Shown here in pieces: positions 15,511 through 25,559 of a DNA stretch of 64,000 bases. Source of the stretch: Haloplanus rubicundus (GTDB taxonomy: Archaea; Halobacteriota; Halobacteria; Halobacteriales; Haloferacaceae). A model generated the notes under the pieces. It ran no database searches and was not told where the DNA came from. It was given only the letters and a program-made list of their open reading frames with translations. Numbering within the stretch: position 1 is the stretch's first letter; every line of letters begins with the position of its first letter. The stretch is taken from positions 3,286,001 to 3,350,000 of the forward strand of contig NZ_CP031148.1 in the NCBI RefSeq assembly GCF_003342675.1. The letters run 5' to 3'. The translations under genes were made by a program, and so were the position numbers.

Positions 15511-18207
15511 TCACTTCGACGAAGACCGACGGCGGGCGAACGCCAGGAGCGCCACGAGCGCCACGAGCGCGGTTCCGGAACCGAAGCCGTCGCCGGTCGT
15601 CTCGGTCCGCGTCGCACGGTCGGTCGCCCGGCGCGTCCCGCCCGCGGCGGCGGCCGTCCCGTCGGCGGAGGCGGTCGGCGTCGCCGTCGAGGGCGTGGCC
15701 GTCGGGATTTCGGTCGGCGTCGCCGTCGGCGCGGGCGTTGCCGTCGCCGTCACCCCGCCGAGGCGAACCGTCCGCACCTCGATGGCGTCGCCAGTCTCGA
15801 CCCGAAGGGCGTACTCGCCGGGGGTGACGCCACCCACGTCGACGGTCGTTCGCCAGCGACCCGAGGCGTTCACCTCGGCGTCGCCGACGGCGGCGGTCCG
15901 CGTCCCCTGCCGGAGGTCGAGGACCAGCGTCGTTCCGTTCTCGCGGTTGGACGTGCCCGCGACGACGAGTTCGTCGTCGCCGGGACGGACCGTCTCGACG
16001 GTCACGCGGGGGTCGGACGCGGTGACGTTCAGCGCGAGAACCCGGTCGTCGACGCCGGCGCCGCCGTAGGCGTCGCGGACGATCGCTACGGCCTGAGCGG
16101 GCGTCTCAGAGCCCGTGAGTTCGCCCCGGATCGCCTCGGCGTCGCCGCCGTCGTCGAGGGCGAAGTCGGCGTCGCGGCCGGCCGTCACGAGGAGGATTCG
16201 ATAGCGACCGGTCGTCTCGACCCCGTCGACGTCGAAGTCGAAGTCGTCGTCGTCGCCGACGGTCACGTCGTGGGCGTCGACGGCGCCGCGGGGCGAGACG
16301 ACGTACGCCCGGACCGTCTCGCCGGGACCGGGCGCGCGGCCCACCACCGTCACCTCGTCGCCGACGCCGGCCGCGACGCGCGACTGCGAGACCGACGCCG
16401 ACGGCGACGGATCGGTGGTGGTGATCGCCGCCCGTCCGACGGCGTCGAAGTCGTGGAGCGTCGACTCGGCGATCCGGTCGGTCGAGCCGAGACGGTCGTC
16501 GCCGGGGTCGGCGACGGCCGCGATTCGGTACCGGTCGGGCACGGTCAGGGCCGCGCGGGTGTCGAGGTCCACGTCCCAGGAGCCGTCGTCGTCGACGCTC
16601 GTCTCCGCGAGTTCGTCCGCGTCCGCGTCCTCGTACAGCGGCGCGTACTCGTCGCCGATCCGGGCGTAGAGTTTCACGTCGTCGGCGCCGCGGGCCGTCC
16701 CCGAGACGGACACCGTCTCGCCGACAGGCAGGGTCGTTCGCGCGGGTGCCACCGAGACGCGGCGGTCGGTGACCGTCAGAGGGACGCTCGCCTCGTCGTC
16801 GCCGGCCACGCTCTCCGCCACCGCCACGTCGTGGGTGTCGGCGTCCAGCCGCTCGGTGTCGATTTCGACGCGCGCGAAGCCGTCGGATTCGAGCGACACC
16901 TCGGCGTAGACGACCCCCGCAGAGACGTCGGCGCCGACGAGGGCGAGGCCCTCGCCGCTCGGGAAGACGGCCTCGGCGGTGGGACCGCTCACCGTCGTGT
17001 CGTCGGCGAGGGCGTCGGCCGGGAGGCGGACGTACCGGAGCGCACCCGGCGGGCCGCTGACCGTCGCCACCGTCGACTCGCCGCGGGCGACGCGGGTGCG
17101 ACTCAGCGAGACGGTGCGTGCCTCCGGACGGACGCGAACCGTCGCCGTCCCGTTCACGTGGTCGAGGTCGTCGGCGCCCTCGACGCGGACGGTGTAGGTG
17201 CCGACCGAGAGGTCGGCCACGTCGAGCCGAACGGTCTCGTCCTCGGACGCGAGCGTCGGATCGGCCGTGAGTTCGTCGGTGATCTCCAGGCCGTCGGGGT
17301 TCTCGACGACCACCGTCGCGTCGTCGGCGGTCTCGAAGTTGAATCCCGGGTCGACGGTGAGCGTCTCGACGCTCGGCGGGACGGAGGAGCCCGACACCTC
17401 GGTGCCCTCGGCGGTGTCGCCGGGGTAGAGTTCGACGTCCCGTACGGTCGGGCGCTCGACGACGAGCACCGAGGTGTCGTCCCCGGGCGTGAGGGCGTAG
17501 GTGCCGGTGACGAATCCGTTGCCGCGGCTCACGTCGGCCGTCAGCGCGTTCTCGACGGTCGCCACCTTGCCGTCGGCGCCGCCGCCGTTGCCGTAGAGTC
17601 GCTGGCGCTCGCCCGCCGCAGCGGCGCCGTCGAGGCCCGTCAGGTCCACGTCCTCCTCGCCGAGAAAGAGGGAGGCGTCGGCGGCCGTGACGCTCCGGTC
17701 GCTGTCCGGTGCCGAGGCGGTGACGGTGCCGACGGCGCCGTTCGCGTCGGTCGCACCGTCGCCGTCGGCGTCGACCGTCGCGGTGAGGTCGTACTCGCCC
17801 GTCCGATCGACGGCGACGCCCGAGACGGTGGCCGTCACCGTCACCGTCTCCGGGTCCGTGCCGGCGTCGTCGTTCCACGAGACGACGACGGCGTTGGCCG
17901 CGTCGTCGACGACGGCCCCGACGTTCGTCGCGTTCGGCGTGGCGCCCTCGGCCGTCACCGTCGCGCCCGAGAGGTCGAGGGCGGTGGGAACGGAGACGGT
18001 GACGTTCGCGCCGGTCGTCCCGTCGGTCGTGTTCACGCCCGTCGCGTTCACCGAGAGGTCGAGTGTCGTCGTATCGCCGGTCGAGACGCTCGTCGGGGAG
18101 ACGGACGCGTCGCCGAGGCCGACCGCCGCGGCGCCGACGGGCGCCGCGGAGACGAGCAGGAGCGAGAGGACGAACGCGAGCGTCCCCGCGCGGCCGACGC
18201 CAGTCAT
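15511..18207 (-). CDS. Large secreted surface protein with PGF-CTERM-like C-terminal anchor
   Basis: An 898-aa exported protein. Residues 1-27 form a Sec-type signal peptide (LAFVLSLLLVSAAPVGAAA). The body is acidic and Thr/Val/Asp-rich with repeated beta-sandwich-like blocks, in the style of haloarchaeal surface glycoproteins. A Thr/Pro stalk (ATPAPTATPTEIPTATPS) precedes a C-terminal sorting segment, GDGFGSGTALVALVALLAF then ARRR. This is the archaeosortase PGF-CTERM layout but with Asp instead of Pro in the signature. The start overlaps the stop of the upstream binding-protein gene (ATGA), so translation is coupled. It may cooperate with that ligand-binding protein. Confidence 0.8.
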   Translation of the reverse strand: MTGVGRAGTLAFVLSLLLVSAAPVGAAAVGLGDASVSPTSVSTGDTTTLDLSVNATGVNTTDGTTGANVTVSVPTALDLSGATVTAEGATPNATNVGAVVDDAANAVVVSWNDDAGTDPETVTVTATVSGVAVDRTGEYDLTATVDADGDGATDANGAVGTVTASAPDSDRSVTAADASLFLGEEDVDLTGLDGAAAAGERQRLYGNGGGADGKVATVENALTADVSRGNGFVTGTYALTPGDDTSVLVVERPTVRDVELYPGDTAEGTEVSGSSVPPSVETLTVDPGFNFETADDATVVVENPDGLEITDELTADPTLASEDETVRLDVADLSVGTYTVRVEGADDLDHVNGTATVRVRPEARTVSLSRTRVARGESTVATVSGPPGALRYVRLPADALADDTTVSGPTAEAVFPSGEGLALVGADVSAGVVYAEVSLESDGFARVEIDTERLDADTHDVAVAESVAGDDEASVPLTVTDRRVSVAPARTTLPVGETVSVSGTARGADDVKLYARIGDEYAPLYEDADADELAETSVDDDGSWDVDLDTRAALTVPDRYRIAAVADPGDDRLGSTDRIAESTLHDFDAVGRAAITTTDPSPSASVSQSRVAAGVGDEVTVVGRAPGPGETVRAYVVSPRGAVDAHDVTVGDDDDFDFDVDGVETTGRYRILLVTAGRDADFALDDGGDAEAIRGELTGSETPAQAVAIVRDAYGGAGVDDRVLALNVTASDPRVTVETVRPGDDELVVAGTSNRENGTTLVLDLRQGTRTAAVGDAEVNASGRWRTTVDVGGVTPGEYALRVETGDAIEVRTVRLGGVTATATPAPTATPTEIPTATPSTATPTASADGTAAAAGGTRRATDRATRTETTGDGFGSGTALVALVALLAFARRRSSSK

Positions 18208-19865
18208 CGCCGCACTCCCGCGGCGGCGGCGAGAACCATCGCCACGAGCGCGGCGATGATCCCGAATCCGGGCGCGCTCCCGGGAGTAGGTGTGGTGGTG
18301 GCCGTCGGCGGGGCGTCCGTCGTCGCCCGCGGCGTGGACGTTGCGGTGGCCGTCGCGGTGGCGGTGGCCGTCGCGGTGGCGGTGCCCGTCGGCGTCACGT
18401 TCGCCGACCGGTTGGTCGCTTCCTCCGGGTCCGCGACGGCGAGCAGCAGCGTCGAGAACCCGGTGGTGCGGGCCTCGTAGACGTAGGTGTCCGACGCGTT
18501 CGTCGCGTTCACGCGCGTCGTCCGCAACGGCGTCCAGTCGGTGCCGTTCGCGCGATAGAGCGTCACCGTGTCGGGGTCGGCGTCGCCGAGTCGGCTTCGG
18601 TTCACCGCGAACTGGAGCGTCAGGTGGTCGACGTCGCCGGCGAAGATGCCGTTGCCCGAGAGGCGCACCGACTCGAGGGCGCGGGTTCCGTTCGGTGCCG
18701 ACCGGTTCCCGCCGTCACGGAGGCGGAGTTCGAAGGTGGGGTTCAGCGTCGAGAGCGTGACGTTCACCCGACTGACCTGCGCCGTCGCGTTCCGGCGGGG
18801 TGGAAGGTCGAAGCCGACCTGACGGGTGCGCCCGAGATTGGTCGCCTGCAGGCTCGTGGTTCCGTCCGGGAGCCGCTCGACCGTCGTTCCGCTCGCGCCC
18901 TCGAGTGCGCCGGCGTCGATCCGATCCTCGATCTCCGTCTCGTAGACACCCGGGTGGAAGGTGCGCACGAGGCGAAGCACCACGTCGACGGATCGGGGGG
19001 CGGCCTGACTGACCAGGTCCGCGTCGAGTAAGACCGCGTTGCCCTCCTCGGCGGCGACGGTCCCCTCGTAGGCGGCTTCGGACGGAACTCGGGCCGTGTC
19101 GTACTCGTCGCTGCTCAGGAGCACCCACTCGGGGTTCGCGATCACCACCGCCTCGGCGTTGACGGGGTAGAAACCCTCGAGATTGCCCGATTTGTTCAAC
19201 TTAGGGTAGTCAGCCGCGACGTTGTCGCCGCCCGCCGTCTCGATGATGTCGTGGATGAAGGTGTTCGTGCCGGTGGTGTAAGCGAAGAACTCGTAGAGCA
19301 CCCGCGGCCGCTCCACGTCCGCGACGGCGTCCTCGACGATGCCGATGCGTCGCTCCATCGTGTCGGCGCGTTCGTCGGCGCCTTCACACGCCCCGACGAG
19401 TTCGCCCGTCAGTCGCGTCTTCGCGACGACGTCGTCGAGGCTCTCGGACGCTTCGAACTTGTACACCGTCAGTCCGGTGCTCCGAAGCTGTTCGACCGTC
19501 GAGTCGTCGATGATGTCCGGCGCGAGCACGAGGTCGGGGTCGAGCGCGATGGTCCGCTCGACCGTCGCGTCGTCGTTGCCCGTGCCGACAGTCGTCCGCT
19601 CGTCGGCGCCGGGGAGGTAGTCGGCGTACGTCGAGACGCCGACCACGTCTCCCCACGCGTCGATTTCGTACATCGTCTGTGCCGCGCTGGGGTTGAGCGT
19701 CACCACCTCGTCGGGGTCCTCGGCTATCGTGACCGGCGTCCCCGTCGCGTCCGTCCGCGTGACGGGGAACGCACAGTCCCCGTCGGCCGCGGCCGTCCCG
19801 ACGCCCGGCGATCCGAGCGTCGCGACGAGAACGAGGGCGACGACCACCAACCGTGTCGTGTGCAT
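18204..19865 (-). CDS. PGF-CTERM-anchored ABC-transporter substrate-binding protein (BtuF/FepB type)
   Basis: A 553-aa exported lipid- or sortase-anchored binding protein. Residues 1-27 are a signal peptide. A periplasmic-binding fold of the cobalamin/iron-siderophore class spans about 45-330 (VVTLNPSAAQTMYEIDAWG, DPDLVLAPDIID, TFIHDIIETAGGDNVAADYP). A PGF-pre-PGF beta domain occupies about 340-490, followed by a Thr/Ala-rich stalk and a canonical PGF-CTERM tail (APGFGIIAALVAMVLAAAA, then an Arg pair). Expected ligands are vitamin B12, haem or siderophore. No permease or ATPase gene is adjacent. A TATA box at 19890-19899 fits a leaderless message. Confidence 0.88.
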   Translation of the reverse strand: MHTTRLVVVALVLVATLGSPGVGTAAADGDCAFPVTRTDATGTPVTIAEDPDEVVTLNPSAAQTMYEIDAWGDVVGVSTYADYLPGADERTTVGTGNDDATVERTIALDPDLVLAPDIIDDSTVEQLRSTGLTVYKFEASESLDDVVAKTRLTGELVGACEGADERADTMERRIGIVEDAVADVERPRVLYEFFAYTTGTNTFIHDIIETAGGDNVAADYPKLNKSGNLEGFYPVNAEAVVIANPEWVLLSSDEYDTARVPSEAAYEGTVAAEEGNAVLLDADLVSQAAPRSVDVVLRLVRTFHPGVYETEIEDRIDAGALEGASGTTVERLPDGTTSLQATNLGRTRQVGFDLPPRRNATAQVSRVNVTLSTLNPTFELRLRDGGNRSAPNGTRALESVRLSGNGIFAGDVDHLTLQFAVNRSRLGDADPDTVTLYRANGTDWTPLRTTRVNATNASDTYVYEARTTGFSTLLLAVADPEEATNRSANVTPTGTATATATATATATATSTPRATTDAPPTATTTPTPGSAPGFGIIAALVAMVLAAAAGVRR

Positions 19866-19889
19866 ATCCACCCCGACCCGTTTGAACAG

Positions 19890-19899
19890 TATAAATTTA
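19890..19899 (-). promoter_or_regulatory. TATA box of the PGF-CTERM surface operon
   Basis: The minus-strand sequence TAAATTTATA is centred about 30 bases upstream of the ATG at 19865, the usual distance for an archaeal TATA box of a leaderless transcript. A TTAGG lies just upstream of it; this could be half of a metal-dependent repressor site, which would fit an iron or cobalamin uptake protein, but that is speculative. Confidence 0.55.
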
Positions 19900-19961
19900 C
19901 CTAACGCAAGCGGAGTTGAGTTTTCGGTGGGCTTACCCACGCCCGCGCCAACGGAGTCGTC

Positions 19962-21092
19962 ATGAGTCCGTTCGACGCCGATCCGGTCGCCCGCGTCCGG
20001 CGGGTGTTCGAGCGCCACGCGGCGGTCGGCCTCCACCACGGCGCGCAGTTGGCGGTCTACGACGGCGGGGAACTCGTCCTCGACCTGGCGACGGGCACGG
20101 TCGGCCCCGACGGTCCGGAGACGACACCCGACCGCCGGCACGTCCTCTTTTCCTGTACCAAACCCTACGCCGGCGTCTGTCTGCACCAGTTGGTCGAGCG
20201 CGGCGCCCTCGACTACGACGACCCGGTCCGCGACCACTGGCCCGCGTTCGCCGCGGCGGGAACCGAGAAGGCCGAGGCGACGGTCCGACACGTCCTCAGC
20301 CACCAGGCGGGCCTGCCCTACGGTCCGTTCGACGAAGCGTACGACCGGTGGGACGACTGGGAGGCGGCCGTGGCGGCGATGGAGGATCTGGAACCCCGGT
20401 TCCGCCCCGGATCGACCGCCGCGTACCACGCCCTCAACTACGGCTTCCTCGTCGGCGAACTCGTCCGTCGCGTGAGCGGCCAGCCAATCGACGAGTACGC
20501 CCGCGAACACGTCTTCGAGCCGCTGGGGATGACGGATACGTCCATCGGCCTGCCCGACGACGACCCGGACGACGCCGCGACGCTCGCCGGCTTCGCGGCG
20601 GGTGAGCGCTGTCGGAACGCGGGCGTCGGGCTCGACGGCCGGGAAGACGAGGCGGCCGCCCTGTTCAACCGGGAGTCGATCCGCCGGGCCGTCGTCCCGG
20701 CGGCGACGGGCGTCGGCACCGCCCGCGACATGGCGCGCTTTTACGCCTGCCTCGTCAACGGCGGGGCACTCGACGGGGTTCAACTGCTCGACCCCGACAC
20801 CGTCGAGACGGCGACGAGCGTCCAGGTCGAGGTGGAACGGGACGCGACGATGAAGGTGCCGCGGCGGTACGCCCTCGGCTTCGAACGCGCGGGCACCGCG
20901 TGGGACAAGTACGGAACGCTCGCGCCGCGGACGACGTTCGGCCACGGCGGCCTGGGAAGCATCGTCGGCTGGGGCGACCCCGAGTCCGGGCTGGCGATGG
21001 CCTACGTGACGAACGGCATCAGAGAGGAGACGGAACACGCCGGGCGGGCGTGCGAGATGGCCGACGCCGTGCGGCGGGCGTTCGGCGGGTGA
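19962..21092 (+). CDS. Serine hydrolase of the beta-lactamase / class C-like family
   Basis: A 376-aa cytosolic enzyme without a signal peptide. The SxxK active site is FSCTKPYAG (Ser near residue 64, Lys three later). The second motif region YHALNYGFLVGE corresponds to YxN, and FGHGGLGS near residue 326 to the KTG-like (HxG) motif. This family includes EstB-type carboxylesterases and D-aminopeptidases; true beta-lactamase activity is not implied. It diverges from the surface operon with about 97 bases between starts. Confidence 0.85.
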   Translation: MSPFDADPVARVRRVFERHAAVGLHHGAQLAVYDGGELVLDLATGTVGPDGPETTPDRRHVLFSCTKPYAGVCLHQLVERGALDYDDPVRDHWPAFAAAGTEKAEATVRHVLSHQAGLPYGPFDEAYDRWDDWEAAVAAMEDLEPRFRPGSTAAYHALNYGFLVGELVRRVSGQPIDEYAREHVFEPLGMTDTSIGLPDDDPDDAATLAGFAAGERCRNAGVGLDGREDEAAALFNRESIRRAVVPAATGVGTARDMARFYACLVNGGALDGVQLLDPDTVETATSVQVEVERDATMKVPRRYALGFERAGTAWDKYGTLAPRTTFGHGGLGSIVGWGDPESGLAMAYVTNGIREETEHAGRACEMADAVRRAFGG

Positions 21093-21151
21093 GGACATCG
21101 TCGACGGGGCGCAGGTCCCGAGAACGTGAAATCATACACACATAATTTCAG

Positions 21152-21160
21152 TTCTATTTA
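21152..21160 (+). promoter_or_regulatory. TATA box supporting the GTG start of the double-HU gene
   Basis: TTCTATTTA sits about 30 bases before the GTG at 21186, the standard distance for a leaderless haloarchaeal transcript. It lies downstream of an in-frame ATG at 21126, which therefore would not be transcribed from this promoter. Confidence 0.5.
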
Positions 21161-21185
21161 TCATCGAGTAGCGCCATACGTATCC

Positions 21186-21890
21186 GTGAATCGTGACACA
21201 CAACGCCGACAGGGGCGGTCGCGTCGGAGCGTCCTCCGAACGCTCGGGGTGGGAACGGTCGTCTTCGGGACGGGAGTAGCGGCGCTGTCCGGGCGGGCGC
21301 TAGCCATGAACAAGGCGGAGTTGATCGAGGCCATGGCGAGCGAGGCCGGCCTCTCGAAGGCGGACGCGAAACGCACGGTGGACGCCATCACCGGCGCGAC
21401 GACGAAGGCGCTGAAGAAGGGTGACCGGATAGCGGTGGTCGGCTTCGGCTCGTTCAGGACCTCCAAGCGCGCGGCACGGGCCGAGGCTGCCGGCAAGCAG
21501 ACGACGGTCCGCTTCGAGCCGTGCCCGGCGTTCGCCGCCGCGCTGGATCTGAGCCCGGGGAAGGGCGACGACCGCCGGAATCAGTCGTGCCCGGCCGAAC
21601 GGACCGCCGACCTCGTCGTCGACGCGGCGCTGATAGCGAGCGAGACGCGCCGTGGCTCGGATCGTGGGCTGTCCGAAGCGACTGCGGGGAAGGCACTCGA
21701 CGCCTTCGTCGACGCGACGGCGGCGGCGTTGCGCGGGGACGACGACGTCACGTTGGCGGGGTTCGGATCGTTCAGCATCTCCAAACGGTCGGCACGGACC
21801 GGCCGGAATCCACAGCGCGAGAAGGAATCCTCGGCCAAGAACGAAGTCAAGTTCAAGGCCGGAGCCGAACTCTCCAAGGCGGTCAACTGA
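21186..21890 (+). CDS. Tandem HU-domain DNA-binding protein with Tat-like signal peptide
   Basis: A 234-aa protein from a GTG start. Residues 1-40 look like a twin-arginine signal: SRRSVLR at 12-18, a hydrophobic run (LGVGTVVFGTGVAALSG), then ALA at 38-40. Domain 1 (41-126) begins MNKAELIEAMASEAGLSKAD and keeps VGFGSF, closely resembling bacterial HU, but lacks the DNA-intercalating arm motif. Domain 2 (about 139-234) has AGFGSFSISKRSARTGRNPQ with the arm proline (RNPQ 207-210). HU proteins bend and compact DNA. An exported or surface-bound form is inferred; internal initiation at Met41 (21306) would give a cytosolic protein. It stands alone between the serine hydrolase and an NTF2-like gene. 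Confidence 0.82.
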   Translation: MNRDTQRRQGRSRRSVLRTLGVGTVVFGTGVAALSGRALAMNKAELIEAMASEAGLSKADAKRTVDAITGATTKALKKGDRIAVVGFGSFRTSKRAARAEAAGKQTTVRFEPCPAFAAALDLSPGKGDDRRNQSCPAERTADLVVDAALIASETRRGSDRGLSEATAGKALDAFVDATAAALRGDDDVTLAGFGSFSISKRSARTGRNPQREKESSAKNEVKFKAGAELSKAVN

Positions 21891-22090
21891 GTTCGGAGGT
21901 TCCCGTTCGACGGAACCCACTACCGATCCGTGTCGCACCGACCCGCGGGTGCGCGATTGCGCCGACCCCGAACGATCCGGCCGTGGGTACGACCCCGCGT
22001 GACCGACGCCTTTCGGTCCGTTCGGCCCAGTACCATAATATTACTGATACTTTATTGCCTCAGCGGACGTTAGACAACTGGGTGTCTAGT

Positions 22091-22525
22091 ATGGCAATCA
22101 AACAAGCAGAAGACGGTGTACGAGCGGCGTCGGACGGGTTCTACGACGCGCTCACGCGGATGGCGAACGGCGACGCACAACCGATGAGCGCGTGCTGGTC
22201 ACACGGCGACGACGTGACCACCATGCATCCGATCGGCGGCCGTGAAGTGGGCTGGGACGAAGTCGAGGCGTCGTGGCAGGGAGTCGCCGACGTGGCCGAG
22301 GGTGGGGAAGTCAGGCCGAGCGACCGACTCGTCCGCGTCTTCGGTGACACCGCGTACGAACTCGTCACGGAGAACGCGTCCATGTCACTCGGCGGGGAAC
22401 AGATCGACGGAGCGTACCGGGCGACCAACGTGTATCGCTTCGACGACGGCGAGTGGCGGATCGTCCACCACCACACCGATCTCGATACGGAGTTCGTCGA
22501 AGTCCTGCAGCGCCTGAACGCCTAG
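22091..22525 (+). CDS. NTF2/SnoaL-like fold protein (DUF4440-like)
   Basis: A 144-aa single-domain protein. The sequence MAIKQAEDGVRAASDGFYDALTRMANGDAQPMSACW, read in pieces, gives the N-terminal helices of the cone-shaped NTF2 fold. It is followed by the strands HPIGGREVGWDEV and GAYRATNVYRFDDGEWRIVH, with the typical HHH near the end. Such proteins can be enzymes or ligand-binding accessory domains. No partner is indicated. The stop codon overlaps the convergent uvrA stop by four bases. Confidence 0.82.
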   Translation: MAIKQAEDGVRAASDGFYDALTRMANGDAQPMSACWSHGDDVTTMHPIGGREVGWDEVEASWQGVADVAEGGEVRPSDRLVRVFGDTAYELVTENASMSLGGEQIDGAYRATNVYRFDDGEWRIVHHHTDLDTEFVEVLQRLNA

Positions 22526-25509
22526 TCGTCGCTGGCGGCCTTCGCCGGCTTCCGGCGATCCGAGCGCGGCCCCGTCAGATCGACGTCGGGCAACAGGTCG
22601 CGCAGATACCGACCGGTGTGGGAGTCGTCCAACTGCGCCACCGCCTCGGGCGTCCCCGTCGCCACGACGTCGCCGCCGCCCTCGCCGCCCTCCGGCCCGA
22701 GGTCGATCACGTGGTCGGCGTTCTTGACGAGGTCGAGTTCGTGTTCGATCACCACCACCGTGTTGCCGGCGTCGGCGAGGCGATGCAGCACCTCGATCAG
22801 CTTGCGCTCGTCCTCGGGATGCAGGCCCGTGGTGGGTTCGTCCAGCAGATACAGCGTCTCGCCGGAGTCTTTCTTCCCCAGTTCCTCCGCGAGTTTGACG
22901 CGCTGGGCCTCGCCGCCCGAGAGGGTGGTCGAGGGCTGGCCGAGCTGCATGTAGCCGAGGCCCACGTCCTGGAGGAGTTCGAGACGCCGACGGATGCCGG
23001 GGTTGGCCTCGAAGAAGTCGAGCGCCTCGTCGACTTCCATGTCGAGCACGTCCGCGATGGTCGCGCCCTTGTAGGTCACGTCGAGCGTCTCGTCGTTGTA
23101 GCGGGCGCCCCCACACTCCTCGCAGGGGACGTACACGTCCGAGAGGAAGTTCATCTCGATTTTGACGTTCCCTTGCCCGCCACACTCCTCGCAGCGGCCG
23201 CCCTTGACGTTGAAGGAGAAGCGACCCTTCTCGTAGCCGCGCTGGTTCGCCAGCTTGGTCTCGGCGAAGAGTTCGCGGACGTGGTCGAAGACGCCGGTGT
23301 AGGTGGCGGGGTTCGAACGCGGGGTGCGCCCGATGGGCGACTGGTCGATGAGCCGCACCGTCTCGATGGCGTCGAAGCCCTCGATGGCGTCGTGGTCACC
23401 GGGGTCGACCGAGGTGTTGTCGTTCATCTCCCGCGCGAGGCCCTTGTAGAGCACGTCGTGCATGAGCGTCGATTTCCCGGAGCCGGAGACGCCGGTGATG
23501 GCGACGAACTGCCCCAGCGGGATCGAGACGTCCACGCCGGCGAGGTTGTGCTGGCGGGCACCACGGATCGTGAGGGCGCCGTCCTCGGGGTCGCGTCGCT
23601 CCTCGGGCACCGGAATCTCGCGGCGGCCGGCGAGGTAGTCCGCGGTGATCGACTCCTCCGAGGCGACCACCTCGTCGAAGTCGCCCTGGACGACCACCTC
23701 GCCCCCGCGCCGGCCCGGGCCGGGACCCATGTCGATGACGTTGTCGGCTCGGCGCATCGTCTCCTCGTCGTGTTCGACGACGAGGAGGGTGTTGCCCAGG
23801 TCCCGAAGCCCCTCCAGGGTGTCGAGCAGGCGGTCGTTGTCGCGCTGGTGCAAGCCGATGGAGGGCTCGTCGAGGACGTACAGCACGCCCACCAGCCCGG
23901 AGCCGACCTGCGTGGCCAGTCGGATGCGCTGTGACTCGCCGCCCGAGAGGGTCGCCGCCTCGCGGTCCAGCGTGAGGTAGTCCAGTCCCACCTCCTCCAT
24001 GAAGCCGAGACGGGCGCGAATCTCCTTCAGAATCTCCTCGGCGATGGTGCGTTCACGCTCCGTCAGGGCCGACTCCAGCCCCTCGAAGTGCGCGAGGGCG
24101 TCCGCGATGGACATGCGGTTCACCTCGGTGATGGCCGTCCCGTCGACGAGGACGGCCCGCGAGGCGGGTTTGAGACGGGTGCCGTCACACTCGGGACAGG
24201 TGGTGACGGCCATGAACTCCTCGATGTGGTCGCGGGTGTTGTCGGAGTCCGTCTCGACGTGTCGGCGTTCGAGGTTGCCGATCACGCCTTCGAAGGGCTG
24301 TTCCTTCCGGCGGACGCCGTTTTTCGTCGTCCACTCGAAGAGCACGTCCTCGTCGGTGCCGAAGAGGAAGGCGTCCTGCACGTCGGGATCGAGGTCCTCG
24401 AACGGCGTGTCGACGGAGACGCCGAAGTGTCGCGCCATCGAGTCGAGCTGTCGACGATAGTACGACCGGTTGTAGCTCCACGGCTCGAAGACGTTCTTCA
24501 ACGGCTTGCTCTCGTCTTCCACGACGAGGTCGGGGTCGACCTCCTTCGCGTTGCCGATGCCCTCACACTCCGGACAGGCGCCGTGTGGGCTGTTGAACGA
24601 GAAGCTCCGCGTCTCGATTTCGGGGATGTCGATGCCGCAGTGGGTACAGGCCAGATCCTCGGAGAACTCGACGACGAGGCGGTCGGGCGTCTCGTCGGTC
24701 TCCGTGGTGTCGGCGTCGGTGTCGGCGGCGGCCAGATCACCCGTCGACCGCGCCGTCGAGCCGCCGAGTTCGACGCCCCCGGGCGGGTCGGGAAGAATCA
24801 CCTTCAGGACGCCGCCGGCCTCCGCCAGGGCCGTCTCCACCGAGTCCGTGATGCGCGAGCGGGCCTCGGGATCGATCTTCACCCGGTCGACCACCACGTC
24901 GATCGTGTGGTCGTAGTTCTCGTCCAGTTCGGGGCGGTCCATCGTGAGATCGTAGGGCTCGCCGTCGACTTCGACGCGGCTGTACCCCTCGCTCACCAGG
25001 TCGTCGAAGCGGTCCTCGAAGGCCCCTTTCTGGTCGCGGACGACGGGGGCACAGAGCTTCGCCTTCGTCCCCGCCGGGAGCTCGAGGAGTCGACTCACCA
25101 TCTGACTCGCGCTCTGTTCGCCCACCTCGCGCCCGCACTCGGGACAGTGGGGGGTGCCGACGCGGGCATACAGCAGGCGGAGGTAGTCGTGGAGTTCGGT
25201 GACGGTGCCGACCGTCGAGCGGGGGTTGTTGGCGGCGTTCTTCTGGTCGATGGAGATGGCGGGTGAGAGCCCCTCGACGGCTTCGACCTGCGGTTTGTCC
25301 ATCTGCCCGAGGAAGTTGCGGGCGTAGGCCGAGAGTGACTCGATGTAGCGTCGCTGGCCCTCGGCGTACACCGTCTCGAAGGCGAGCGACGACTTGCCCG
25401 AACCCGACAGGCCGGTGACGACGCTGAACTCCTCGCGGGGGATGCGGACGTCGAGGTCCTTGAGGTTGTGTTCCTCGGCCCCGCGAACCTCGATGTAGTC
25501 CTTGCTCAT
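22522..25509 (-). CDS. uvrA: Excinuclease ABC subunit A
   Basis: A 995-aa damage-recognition ATPase of bacterial-type nucleotide excision repair. The first Walker A is GLSGSGKSS (34-42) and the second GVSGSGKST in the C-terminal half; ABC signatures LSGGESQRI and LSGGEAQRV and the Walker B blocks [13 protein letters not shown] and [13 protein letters not shown] are present. Zinc fingers include CPECGREV and [15 protein letters not shown] Thr/Asp-rich insertion near residue 255 is a typical haloarchaeal acidic loop. It works with UvrB and UvrC, not in this window. Confidence 0.97.
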   Translation of the reverse strand: MSKDYIEVRGAEEHNLKDLDVRIPREEFSVVTGLSGSGKSSLAFETVYAEGQRRYIESLSAYARNFLGQMDKPQVEAVEGLSPAISIDQKNAANNPRSTVGTVTELHDYLRLLYARVGTPHCPECGREVGEQSASQMVSRLLELPAGTKAKLCAPVVRDQKGAFEDRFDDLVSEGYSRVEVDGEPYDLTMDRPELDENYDHTIDVVVDRVKIDPEARSRITDSVETALAEAGGVLKVILPDPPGGVELGGSTARSTGDLAAADTDADTTETDETPDRLVVEFSEDLACTHCGIDIPEIETRSFSFNSPHGACPECEGIGNAKEVDPDLVVEDESKPLKNVFEPWSYNRSYYRRQLDSMARHFGVSVDTPFEDLDPDVQDAFLFGTDEDVLFEWTTKNGVRRKEQPFEGVIGNLERRHVETDSDNTRDHIEEFMAVTTCPECDGTRLKPASRAVLVDGTAITEVNRMSIADALAHFEGLESALTERERTIAEEILKEIRARLGFMEEVGLDYLTLDREAATLSGGESQRIRLATQVGSGLVGVLYVLDEPSIGLHQRDNDRLLDTLEGLRDLGNTLLVVEHDEETMRRADNVIDMGPGPGRRGGEVVVQGDFDEVVASEESITADYLAGRREIPVPEERRDPEDGALTIRGARQHNLAGVDVSIPLGQFVAITGVSGSGKSTLMHDVLYKGLAREMNDNTSVDPGDHDAIEGFDAIETVRLIDQSPIGRTPRSNPATYTGVFDHVRELFAETKLANQRGYEKGRFSFNVKGGRCEECGGQGNVKIEMNFLSDVYVPCEECGGARYNDETLDVTYKGATIADVLDMEVDEALDFFEANPGIRRRLELLQDVGLGYMQLGQPSTTLSGGEAQRVKLAEELGKKDSGETLYLLDEPTTGLHPEDERKLIEVLHRLADAGNTVVVIEHELDLVKNADHVIDLGPEGGEGGGDVVATGTPEAVAQLDDSHTGRYLRDLLPDVDLTGPRSDRRKPAKAASDD

Positions 25510-25559
25510 CTACGGCCGACTGAGGGCCGGACCGCCGAAACGCTGTCGGTCGCGGGCGA

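Noticed and set aside
14605-18480. A 1291-codon plus-strand frame opposite RNase FAU-1 and the surface protein
   Set aside because: It crosses three real genes on the minus strand and is compositionally an antisense shadow.
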